From positions 124,001 to 188,000 of the forward strand of contig DASXKV010000004.1 of assembly GCA_036496605.1 (NCBI GenBank): a DNA stretch of 64,000 nucleotides, read 5' to 3'. Source of the DNA: Gemmatimonadaceae bacterium. GTDB taxonomy: Bacteria > Gemmatimonadota > Gemmatimonadetes > Gemmatimonadales > Gemmatimonadaceae. The position numbers and the translations under genes were made by a program. Under the pieces are notes generated by a model, which worked only from the letters and a program-made list of their open reading frames with translations, was not told the DNA's origin and made no database searches. How positions within the stretch are numbered: the stretch's first letter is position 1; each line of letters starts with the position of its first letter. Positions 35,819 through 42,738 of the stretch are shown here, piece by piece.

Positions 35819-37394
35819 CGAGGACGATCATCGAGATCAAGAGACCGCGTGTGAGAAGTTGCATAACGGGTCGCTCTCCTGCCTGGTGAGGAGGCGTCTC
35901 TTCGCGCGGTCGGGCATCGGAGAGTCGCGTCACCGGGAGTGCCACGGCACGTTCGGCGAAGCGCGAGCTGGTGTCTTGTCCCTCGTCCACGGCCGGCGCT
36001 GGCGCACGTCGCGGTGCGATCACCTCGACGACCTCAGCCCCAATCGCGACGACTGTGCGTGGCAGCACCTCCAGGGGCGTTCCTGCCACCGGTGCCAGCG
36101 TCTGTCCTCCGGTGCCGATGTCCGTATCGACGGCGGCCGTTGACTGAGGAGAGGATTGCTGCGGCTCGTCCGACCCTGCAGATGCCCGCGTGTTCGATGA
36201 CGCCTCCGTACTCGAGGCGATCGGAGTTTCGAGCTCGGCCGTGGGGGCTCGTCCGAGCCGCGTTGGCGCTCGGCGACGTGCGACATACGTGCGAGGCAGC
36301 TGGCGTCCATCGGAATCGCGCGCCGTCGGAAGGCCGGCACCGGTCAACCGCGCCACACCACGCGCCGGCGAATATCGGCGCGTGCCCGGCGACGCATGCG
36401 TCGGTTGTGCGCTCTCGCCCTCCTGTCGAGGGGTGCGCGACGGCAGCGGACTCTCGTCAACGAGTGACGGATCGTTAGGCGCGACGAGATCGATCGTCGG
36501 CGTGGTCGCGATGCTCGCCGATGTCGAGACCAGGTCGATGGCACTGCGCGGGCTCACCGGAAGCGAAAGCGACGTCTCCGTAACCAGGCTCTCGTCGACG
36601 ATTGCGTGCGCCGCGCGCGGCGGCTCGATCTCGGCGACGCGCACGCGCGCGTGCATTGGATCGACGGCCGTAGCGGCACCACTGCACACGCAGCCGAGTT
36701 TTGGCGCAACGTCGATGAGCGTCGGTTTGCCACTGAGAAGATGCTGCGCCAGTTCAACCGGCAGATCATCGCCGAATAACTCGACCAACGAGCGCGCGCC
36801 GACTGTCCCGTTGCTATCACCGGACCAGAGCATTTCGGCCGTTGGAAGGCCACCAGGCTGCGAACGATAGCGCCGCCGATCGGGAGGAATCACCGAGTCG
36901 AAGACATCTGGCTGTTGCTCGACGGCGATCTGATGATCGGCGAAAATTGCGAGCAACTCCTCCGGAGTGAGACGCGCATCGATGACTTCATCCGCCGCCG
37001 CCGGACACCGGCCAACGTACGTGATGCGTAGCTTGCGCGGTGCGTGCATCGTGCGGAGATAACGCGCAAGCGCGACGGGTGGCGCAACCAGCGAGACGAG
37101 AAACGGACGAAGATCAGCGCCGACGGCGAGCAGTCGATGCGCTACGTGCGGACAACTACACTGAATGGCGGGAAGCCGATCGTGCTGTCGTAATGCGCGC
37201 AGCGAGGCGACGGCGATGAGCTCGTCTCCCCAACTCGCTGGTACGACGGTCTGATATCCGGCAAGCATGCATGCGTGCGCAAGCTGAATCGGCGTCGCCG
37301 GAAGCGCGCCGAGAAGCGCATCCGCGCCGAGAATGACAATCGACGGAATGCGCACATTGTTCGATGTTCCGCTTTCGAGCGCGCCGAACGTCAT
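35769..37394 (-). CDS. tail-anchored protein with FeFe-hydrogenase-like large-subunit domain
   Basis: The protein is about 541 residues. The N-terminal 240 resemble the C-terminal domain of FeFe-hydrogenase/Nar1 proteins: AIQCSCPHVAHRLL at the P1 place, ITYVGRCPAAADEVID at the P2 place, LTPEELLAIFADHQI and a GGLPTAEML stretch. A Cys pair follows in LGCVCSGAA. A disordered Ser/Pro/Thr-rich region (about 250-510) leads to a C-terminal transmembrane helix (LLISMIVLVSVAVGVLVG). No ferredoxin domain is present and cysteines are fewer than in true hydrogenases, so H2 catalysis is unlikely. Start: the ATG at 37394 follows GGGAGGA; an upstream start at 37439 would add another CxC. It diverges from a CRP/FNR gene. 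Confidence 0.65.
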   Translation of the reverse strand: MTFGALESGTSNNVRIPSIVILGADALLGALPATPIQLAHACMLAGYQTVVPASWGDELIAVASLRALRQHDRLPAIQCSCPHVAHRLLAVGADLRPFLVSLVAPPVALARYLRTMHAPRKLRITYVGRCPAAADEVIDARLTPEELLAIFADHQIAVEQQPDVFDSVIPPDRRRYRSQPGGLPTAEMLWSGDSNGTVGARSLVELFGDDLPVELAQHLLSGKPTLIDVAPKLGCVCSGAATAVDPMHARVRVAEIEPPRAAHAIVDESLVTETSLSLPVSPRSAIDLVSTSASIATTPTIDLVAPNDPSLVDESPLPSRTPRQEGESAQPTHASPGTRRYSPARGVARLTGAGLPTARDSDGRQLPRTYVARRRAPTRLGRAPTAELETPIASSTEASSNTRASAGSDEPQQSSPQSTAAVDTDIGTGGQTLAPVAGTPLEVLPRTVVAIGAEVVEVIAPRRAPAPAVDEGQDTSSRFAERAVALPVTRLSDARPREETPPHQAGERPVMQLLTRGLLISMIVLVSVAVGVLVGRWMTQR

Positions 37395-37436
37395 GAGCTT
37401 CGAAAATCCTCCCGGCGCGCAAACGCAATCGACGAA

Positions 37437-37455
37437 CATCGACCATGTGTCGATG
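37437..37455. promoter_or_regulatory. inverted repeat between hydrogenase-like gene and CRP/FNR gene
   Basis: CATCGAC and GTCGATG are separated by five bases in the divergent promoter zone. A protein-binding operator, perhaps for the adjacent CRP/FNR-type regulator, is an inference from position and symmetry. Confidence 0.4.
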
Positions 37456-37500
37456 TCGGTGCGGCCTCATGCGCGGGGTGTGCGCACCCTGCAAAACAGG

Positions 37501-38304
37501 ATGGAAACGTCGGCCTGTCAAGAGCGGCCCAGACATTGCAACCTGCAATACCGTTGGCCGGAAGCGAGGGTGGTCGTGGGTGAGACGTTGACGGGGGGAC
37601 CTGCGAGGCTGTCGGCGCAGGAACGCGAGGCACTTGGTGCGTACGCCGCGCGGGCATCATGGCCGGCGGGTTTCGCAATCTATCAGCGCGGTACTGCAGC
37701 CGACGGTGTATTTGTCGTCACGCGTGGACGTGTCGTTCTGCGCAGCCGTGTGCGAGCCGGACGTGGGTTCGTTCCTTGGATTGCGACGCCTGGCGAGTCG
37801 TTTGGCTCGGAAGGCTTGGCACCGAATGCGAAATACGCGACAGATGCGCGAGCCGATGACGAAAGCGAGACGCTATTCCTCAGCGCGACACGCTTCCGGG
37901 CGTTCGTGCGGGAACAGCCGCAACATGCGCTCGTACTCGTCTCGCAGCTTATGGCGGAGCGTGCGGCACTGCTCGACAAGCTTCGCGAGCTCACGACGCT
38001 AAGCGTCGAGCAGCGCATGGTGTCAACGCTGCTTCGCATGGCGAATAACGCGACGTTCACGCGCGAAGACGGTAAGATCGTCCTGTGCACGGCGCGTTAT
38101 CGTCTGCTCTGCGAGCTGGTCGGAGCGACGCGCGAGTCAGTCTCACTCGTGTTGAGTCGGCTCACCGGCGAAGGTCTCGTCGAGCGCAAGGGAAGTACCT
38201 TGATCATCGCGCCGCCCACGCAGCTCGCCGAGCGCGTCGACACTTCCGATAGCGAATTGCTCATCGCCACCTTTGCCGATCGCGCGGAGCAGACTTTTCA
38301 ATAA
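37501..38304 (+). CDS. CRP/FNR-family transcriptional regulator
   Basis: The protein is about 267 residues. It has a cyclic-nucleotide-binding-like beta-barrel (AIYQRGTAADGVFVVTRGRVVL and ATPGESFGSEGL), a dimer helix and a C-terminal winged helix (CTARYRLLCELVGATRESVSLVLSRLTGEGLV). The cAMP-contacting Arg-Ser of CRP is not evident. If the ATG at 37501 is right, the N-terminus carries two Cys (SACQERPRHC), which could suggest redox sensing. A GTG at 37570 behind GCGAGG is an alternative that removes both. A rho-independent terminator follows. It is divergent from the hydrogenase-like gene and may control it. Confidence 0.9.
   Translation: METSACQERPRHCNLQYRWPEARVVVGETLTGGPARLSAQEREALGAYAARASWPAGFAIYQRGTAADGVFVVTRGRVVLRSRVRAGRGFVPWIATPGESFGSEGLAPNAKYATDARADDESETLFLSATRFRAFVREQPQHALVLVSQLMAERAALLDKLRELTTLSVEQRMVSTLLRMANNATFTREDGKIVLCTARYRLLCELVGATRESVSLVLSRLTGEGLVERKGSTLIIAPPTQLAERVDTSDSELLIATFADRAEQTFQ
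37535..37549. promoter_or_regulatory. ATTGCA-N3-TGCAAT palindrome at the start of the CRP/FNR gene
   Basis: A 15-bp perfect inverted repeat with a three-base centre lies between the two candidate start codons of the regulator. If the GTG at 37570 is the true start, it sits in the promoter and could be an autoregulatory site. If the ATG at 37501 is used, it is coding. Confidence 0.35.
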
Positions 38305-38329
38305 GCGACGTTGCTGTGGCTCGAATAGT

Positions 38330-38362
38330 GGGGCGAGGAGTGTATCCTCGCCCCGTTTTTTT
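38330..38362 (+). terminator. rho-independent terminator of the CRP/FNR gene
   Basis: A ten-base perfect stem (GGGGCGAGGA / TCCTCGCCCC) has a five-base loop and is followed by G and seven T, 25 bases after the stop codon. This is a classic intrinsic terminator. Confidence 0.95.
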
Positions 38363-38442
38363 CCTTTCACTAGATTCGCCGCGTGCCTTTGCGCTGACAC
38401 CGCTCGTCCTGCCCACGTCATTCCCTCGGCGTTAGTCTGACG

Positions 38443-39360
38443 ATGCTCGCACTGGTTCTGTCGGCAGTACTGATTTCGCTGGTACTCGCGATCGCGTCGT
38501 CACGACGCGCGGCGTTGCGGCTGCGTGACGAGACACTGAAGCGATTGTCGGTCGATACCGACGGCTTCATCGCTGGCGCGCAGGGCTTCGACCTGGTACG
38601 TGGGGCCGACGCTCCCGCGGTTCTGCTCGTCCATGGTGGGGGCGATACGCCGCAAACGCTTCGATACCTCGGCGAGTACCTTCACGACCGAGGCTACCAT
38701 GTCCGGGTACCGCTCCTTCCTGGGCATGGTCGAACACTTCGCGAGTTCTCAAATGCTCATGCAGATGAGTGGATGAGATCAGTGCGAAGCGCGCATCGAG
38801 AGCTCGCAAGCGAGCACACCTGGGTTGCTGTCGCCGGACTATCCATGGGCGGCGCTCTCGTCGCACAGCTGACCGCGGAAAATCATTCGATACCGGCAAT
38901 AGTCCTCTTGGCACCGTACCTCGCCATGCCGGCACGCATCGAATTGGCGGCCCGCTACTCGTGGTTGTGGGGCTTTGCCGTGCCGTACGTGCGTGCCCTC
39001 GATCCGGGAGCGCAGCGATCCATTCACGACCGGGTGGAAGCCGCGCGAAGCCTCGCCTACGGCGTTTTTACGCCAGCTGCCTTACGAGCGCTTCGCGTCA
39101 CGGTCGCGCGAGCGATTCGGGCACTTCCGCGCGTCGCGTCGCCAACATTGATGGTGCAATCGCGCGAGGACAATCGAATTCCACCGAACGCAGCGCAGAG
39201 CGCCTTCGATCGAATCGGCGCGGTCGACAAGGAGCTCGTGTGGGTGACCGGAGCGGGACACGTGATCACCGTCGATTATGGCCGAGATCACGTCTTTGCG
39301 CTCGTCAGCGATTGGCTCGAGCGACACCGCTCCCGTATCAGGCGCGAGCGCCGAGCGTAG
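38443..39360 (+). CDS. membrane-anchored alpha/beta hydrolase (monoacylglycerol-lipase/Est30-like)
   Basis: The 305-residue protein has an N-terminal transmembrane helix (about 2-20). The hydrolase fold has VLLVHGGGDTPQTLRYL, PLLPGHGRTLREF, nucleophile Ser in VAGLSMGGAL, the acid in QSREDNRIPPN and His in TGAGHVITVD. The triad is complete. The closest pattern is the carboxylesterase/monoacylglycerol lipase group. It stands alone between two terminators. Confidence 0.9.
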   Translation: MLALVLSAVLISLVLAIASSRRAALRLRDETLKRLSVDTDGFIAGAQGFDLVRGADAPAVLLVHGGGDTPQTLRYLGEYLHDRGYHVRVPLLPGHGRTLREFSNAHADEWMRSVRSAHRELASEHTWVAVAGLSMGGALVAQLTAENHSIPAIVLLAPYLAMPARIELAARYSWLWGFAVPYVRALDPGAQRSIHDRVEAARSLAYGVFTPAALRALRVTVARAIRALPRVASPTLMVQSREDNRIPPNAAQSAFDRIGAVDKELVWVTGAGHVITVDYGRDHVFALVSDWLERHRSRIRRERRA

Positions 39361-39373
39361 TTCAAAGAACGCT

Positions 39374-39410
39374 AAAAACCGAAAGGCGCCCACGAGCGGG
39401 CGCCTTTCGG
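39374..39410 (-). terminator. terminator of the H1-like gene (possibly bidirectional)
   Basis: A 13-bp perfect stem (CCGAAAGGCGCCC at 39379-39391 with 39398-39410) has a six-base loop. Read on the minus strand it ends with a run of five T (39374-39378), so it terminates the gene at 39430-39828. It may also stop the plus-strand hydrolase gene. Confidence 0.92.
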
Positions 39411-39429
39411 CATGCGAGGCCCTGGTTCG

Positions 39430-39828
39430 TTAACCGGTAACGCGCTCGACGACGCTGCTCCCCAGATCCTTGATCGCTTCCATTCCAGCGACGACCGCCG
39501 ATCCGGCTTCCTTCGCCACCTCTTGCGCAACGCGCGTGACTCGAGCAATTGGCGCCGGCACTCGCGAGCCGCTCTGGCGACTGCTACCCGACTTGGCGCT
39601 TGCTGCCTTACGAGAAGAGCTCTTCGCGGCGCTGCTCTTCGAGCTGGACCGACTCTTCGCCGACGAAGCCGGACGCGACGAAGACGCGCTTCGTGTGTTG
39701 CTCGAGGTCCCGGCGGCGGATGCGGACCGGCCGCGCGACTTCGTGCTCTTCGGTCTCTTCTTGCTGCCGCTTCGCTTTGCAGCGGTCCTGCCCGACTTCC
39801 CACGCGACTTCTTGGCCCTGGTCGCCAT
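39430..39828 (-). CDS. histone-H1-like Lys/Ser/Ala-rich protein
   Basis: The 132-residue basic protein starts MATRAKKSRGKSGRTAAKRS. About 90 residues of Ser/Lys/Arg/Ala low-complexity sequence with SKS, SRS and AKS repeats follow. A short amphipathic C-terminal helix region (VTRVAQEVAKEAGSAVVAGM) ends VVERVTG. The basic part resembles the C-terminal domain of eukaryotic H1 and bacterial nucleoid proteins of that type, so DNA compaction is the likely role. The structured tail is unusual. It has its own terminator. Confidence 0.72.
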   Translation of the reverse strand: MATRAKKSRGKSGRTAAKRSGSKKRPKSTKSRGRSASAAGTSSNTRSASSSRPASSAKSRSSSKSSAAKSSSRKAASAKSGSSRQSGSRVPAPIARVTRVAQEVAKEAGSAVVAGMEAIKDLGSSVVERVTG

Positions 39829-40028
39829 AGACGCTCTCCTCGGACTCGTTGACGGAAAAACCAACTCGACGATAGCAAGAATCAGGCACATCCGTAAGGC
39901 GTTCGGCGCGTGCTGATAGTCTCGCAATTCGCAAAGGCGGCCTGGAAGGATCGGCGGAGGCGCCTGGTCTCTCGTTGCCTCGCTCCGGTTTGGCCCGTAC
40001 AATCATCGCGGGCCCAATTGGAGTCGCT

Positions 40029-41147
40029 ATGACCTACGGTATCATCTTCGTTCTCGTCACCGCACTGTTCGCACTTTTCCTCTTCACCAGCTCGTTCAAG
40101 ATCGTCGGCCAGGCCGAGGTCATGGTAATCGAGCGGTTGGGTCGCTTTCACCGTCTCGCGCGCTCGGGCTTCAACATCCTCATCCCCTTCATCGAGCGTC
40201 CCAGGGCGATCGACGTTCGCTTCCTCGAGGCTGACGTCGGAGGCCAAAAGCGAATCGCGGCGCGTACGACAACGCGCATCGATCTACGGGAACAGGTACT
40301 CAACTTTCCCAGTCAGTCGGTCATCACCAAGGACAACGTCACGATCGACATCGACGCCGTGCTCTATTATCGGGTCGCTGATCCGCAAAAGGCGACATAC
40401 TCCATCCAGAATCTCCCCTATGCGCTCGAAACGCTCACACGGACGACGCTTCGGAACATCGTCGGCGATATCGAGCTCGATCAGACGCTGGCAAGTCGTG
40501 ACATGATCAACAAACGAATGCGCGACGTCATTGAGGAGGCCGCGGTCAGCTGGGGTGTCGACGTGACGCGCGTGGAGTTGCAGGCAATCGAGCCTCCTCG
40601 CGACATCCAGCAGTCGATGGAATTGCAGATGCGTGCCGAGCGAGAACGTCGCGCCGCGGTCACCAATGCCGAGGCGGGAAAGCGCGCTGCCATCCTCGAG
40701 TCCGAAGGTCAGCGAGAAGCGCAAGTCCGCAAGGCTGAGGGAGAGAAAGAAGCGGCGATCCTTCGCGCCCAGGGTATGGCAGAGGCTCGACTCGCGCTGG
40801 CCAATGCCGAAGCCGAAGCAATTCGGCGCGTTGCCGAATCACTTCCAGACGGCCAGGCCGCGATGTACCTGCTCGGTCTCAAGTACTTCGAGGCACTGCC
40901 GAAATTGGCGGAAGGAAAAGGGTCGACCGTTTTCCTACCTGCAGAAGCGACCGGCGTGATGGGTGCAGTCGGTGCACTTCGAGAAATGCTAAACAAGGCG
41001 TCGCCAAACGCCGAGATCTCGCCGGTTCGCAAGAACTCGGGACCGGTGTCGGGGTCGTCGGCGACATACCCATCGACACGGCCCACCGTTGCCGTACGCG
41101 CGAGCGACGCCCAGGTGCCGCTGCCTGAACATCCGACGGAGCGATAG
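40029..41147 (+). CDS. SPFH-domain (stomatin/paraslipin, QmcA-like) membrane protein
   Basis: The 372-residue protein has an N-terminal membrane helix (about 2-22) and an SPFH domain: ERLGRFHRLARSGFNILIPFIERP, FPSQSVITKDNVTIDIDAVLYYRV and LDQTLASRDMINKRM. A long coiled coil (AGKRAAILESEGQREAQVRKAEGEKEAA in segments) and a disordered tail follow. Such proteins form oligomeric membrane rings and often pair with NfeD proteases; the NfeD-like gene here is distant (4380). The ATG at 40029 begins the membrane helix. Confidence 0.93.
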   Translation: MTYGIIFVLVTALFALFLFTSSFKIVGQAEVMVIERLGRFHRLARSGFNILIPFIERPRAIDVRFLEADVGGQKRIAARTTTRIDLREQVLNFPSQSVITKDNVTIDIDAVLYYRVADPQKATYSIQNLPYALETLTRTTLRNIVGDIELDQTLASRDMINKRMRDVIEEAAVSWGVDVTRVELQAIEPPRDIQQSMELQMRAERERRAAVTNAEAGKRAAILESEGQREAQVRKAEGEKEAAILRAQGMAEARLALANAEAEAIRRVAESLPDGQAAMYLLGLKYFEALPKLAEGKGSTVFLPAEATGVMGAVGALREMLNKASPNAEISPVRKNSGPVSGSSATYPSTRPTVAVRASDAQVPLPEHPTER

Positions 41148-41176
41148 GTCGCACACGCGATCCATGGAGTCCGAGC

Positions 41177-41398
41177 TTGGCCAAGATCACACGTGAGCGC
41201 GCGGAACGCATCGCCAAGGCGCACGCCTGCGAACAGTGCGGCGAGTACAGCTACAAGCGCGTGTCAATCACGCCAGCGAGCAAGGCGCAGCAAGAAACAC
41301 TCAGGGTGACGTGGCAAGCTATCAAGGTCTGCGGCGTATGCGGGACTCAACAGGAGTTGGGCATCGCCGCAGACGGCGACATCGTCTACGTGGGTTGA
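41177..41398 (+). CDS. small zinc-ribbon protein
   Basis: The 73-residue protein starts with a basic helix (AKITRERAERIAKAHA). A zinc ribbon follows with CEQC and CGVC pairs, then a short strand ending DGDIVYVG. The start is a TTG with GGAG upstream. It lies 29 bp after the SPFH gene and may be co-transcribed. Function unknown; a nucleic-acid or protein-binding ribbon is a guess from the fold. Confidence 0.65.
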   Translation: MAKITRERAERIAKAHACEQCGEYSYKRVSITPASKAQQETLRVTWQAIKVCGVCGTQQELGIAADGDIVYVG

Positions 41399-41416
41399 AA
41401 CAGGTCGACATCGCGC

Positions 41417-41635
41417 CTAACGAGCGGCTCTAGCCGGTGCGCGGGTGGTGTCGTATCCCACCCCGACGATCTCCTCGTCGGTTGCCACTGTAAAAGGGAT
41501 TCGCGAGCCGTTGACATCGTCCTGCCATAGCAAGTGAAACGGGTCATTCCGCGCTTGGCTGAAGCACGGGTGCCCACCATTGTAATGGGAACCATTTGTC
41601 GCGCTGGACGTACGAGAGAGGCGCGAGTGCGCGAG
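41417..41635 (-). pseudogene. possible gene remnant without a start codon
   Basis: An open frame of 72 codons ending at TAG (41417-41419) reads like real protein in its middle and end (HYNGGHPCFSQARNDPFHLL, then WQDDVNGSRIPFTVATDEE). It has no ATG, GTG or TTG after the upstream stop at 41636-41638. It could be the decayed end of a gene. I do not recognise the family. The stop is again inside a GTTAGGC heptamer. Confidence 0.25.
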
Positions 41636-41778
41636 TCAGCTTGGCACCGCCATCAGAAGATCGAGCGCGCGGGCACAGTAACCGGTCGAGGGGGTATAGG
41701 TGCCACGGTCCACGCAATTGGCTAAACGGCTAGCGATGTGACGAAAACCCCGCTCAATGTGTTATCCTTATACCGCAC

Positions 41779-41804
41779 TTAGGATTAGAGAATTAGGGGG
41801 TTAG
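41779..41804 (+). repeat. cluster of four spaced TTAG repeats
   Basis: TTAG occurs at 41779, 41785, 41793 and 41801 in an AT-rich stretch upstream of the small zinc-ribbon gene. TTAG is otherwise uncommon here outside the GTTAGGC heptamer. Meaning unknown. Confidence 0.5.
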
Positions 41805-41866
41805 CAGTCGCAAGGCGAACCGGCGCCAGGCCTTCCGGGATAATCTGTTGTCGCGAGGTAGTACAT

Positions 41867-42076
41867 ATGCGAAAGCCGAGACCGGCGACGTTCAATCCGG
41901 CGCAGGCACTCCACCTGATCGCGAGCGACCGCACAGGTTCGCCGCTCAGCTGTCCTTCCTGCTCCGGCCAAATCGAACGCACCCCGAACGACTTCCCTCC
42001 TCCAGCGCGCTGCCATGTCACGCTGCGCTGTCGCGCCTGCGGCCGACTCGCGCGGTACATCGCTGGAGCTGCCTGA
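41867..42076 (+). CDS. small zinc-ribbon protein
   Basis: The 69-residue protein begins MRKPRPATFNPAQALHLIAS. It has a zinc ribbon with CPSC and CRAC pairs (about residues 29-58). The intervening loop is Pro-rich, and the end is LARYIAGAA. GAGG precedes the ATG. No family recognised. A small perfect hairpin (GAGTCGC-TC-GCGACTC, 42144-42159) follows 68 bases after the stop. Confidence 0.6.
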   Translation: MRKPRPATFNPAQALHLIASDRTGSPLSCPSCSGQIERTPNDFPPPARCHVTLRCRACGRLARYIAGAA

Positions 42077-42375
42077 CGTCCCTCCAATTCAACGCCGCGC
42101 ATACGGTGTGACTGTCGCACCGGCTGGTGTGACGCGGCGGACTGAGTCGCTCGCGACTCTCATCGCAAGCTCTGATGTTTGGCTACAGTTCCTCTTGCAG
42201 TTCTCTATTTCTGCGAGTGGCGACGGTCGACGTTGGTGTCTTGCACAAAACTTGCCCCGCGCCCCATCAGTCCCGCCGCCGAGCCGATCCCGGTGGCAGT
42301 GGACCGCCCTGTGGTGAGTGGACGCGCGAGTTGCGAGGGGAGCGGATCGGAACACAGTTCGAAGAGGTACGGTTC
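42077..42375 (+). other. long leader/promoter region of the second cold-shock gene
   Basis: Nearly 300 bases without a gene separate the small zinc-ribbon gene and the cold-shock gene. Only the 7-bp hairpin at 42144-42159 and a purine-rich ribosome site (GAAGAGG, 42361-42367) are evident. Cold-shock genes often have long structured leaders, so part of this may be transcribed 5' UTR; that is inference. Confidence 0.45.
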
Positions 42376-42582
42376 ATGGCACGACTCCAGGGTACGGTGA
42401 AGTGGTTCAACGACGCCAAAGGCTACGGCTTCATCTCGAGAGAGGGAGGGCCCGATGTCTTTGTCCACTTCAGCGCCATTCAGGGAAGCGGCTTCAAGTC
42501 GCTCGCCGAAGGCGATCACGTCGAGTTCGAGATTGTCCAAGGGCAGAAGGGTCCGCAGGCGGCTGACGTCACGAAGGCTTAG
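42376..42582 (+). CDS. cold-shock domain protein (second copy)
   Basis: The 68-residue cold-shock domain has canonical RNP1 (KGYGFI) and RNP2 (VFVHF). It is a paralogue of the protein at 22417 and shares [15 protein letters not shown]-like and [13 protein letters not shown]-like segments. Single gene with its own terminator. Likely RNA chaperone. Confidence 0.95.
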   Translation: MARLQGTVKWFNDAKGYGFISREGGPDVFVHFSAIQGSGFKSLAEGDHVEFEIVQGQKGPQAADVTKA

Positions 42583-42618
42583 TTCGGCCATCCTCCGTTC
42601 CGCGCGACGGTCGAGAAC

Positions 42619-42654
42619 GATGAGCGCCCCGACGAGTCGGGGCGTTCATCTTTT
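42619..42654 (+). terminator. terminator of the second cold-shock gene
   Basis: A 14-bp stem with one G-U pair (GATGAGCGCCCCGA at 42619-42632 with 42637-42650) has a four-base loop and is followed by TTTT, 36 bases after the stop codon. Confidence 0.9.
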
Positions 42655-42738
42655 GATAGCTCGTCGACTCATGACTGTGAGCCGATGGATGCCCCGCGGC
42701 GTTCGCGTCGTTCTGTTTGACCCGAACCATCTGGTGTA

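Larger units (their letters stand above)
41399..41866. other. intergenic stretch without a confident gene
   Basis: Apart from the weak minus-strand remnant above, I see no gene and no tRNA or rRNA signature. The right half is unusually AT-rich for this chromosome and contains the spaced TTAG repeats at 41779-41804. It probably holds the promoter of the 41867 gene. Confidence 0.6.

Noticed and set aside
41399-41866. Possible tRNA or small RNA in the gene-poor gap
   Set aside because: No T-loop GGTTCGA-type signature or cloverleaf arms could be found.
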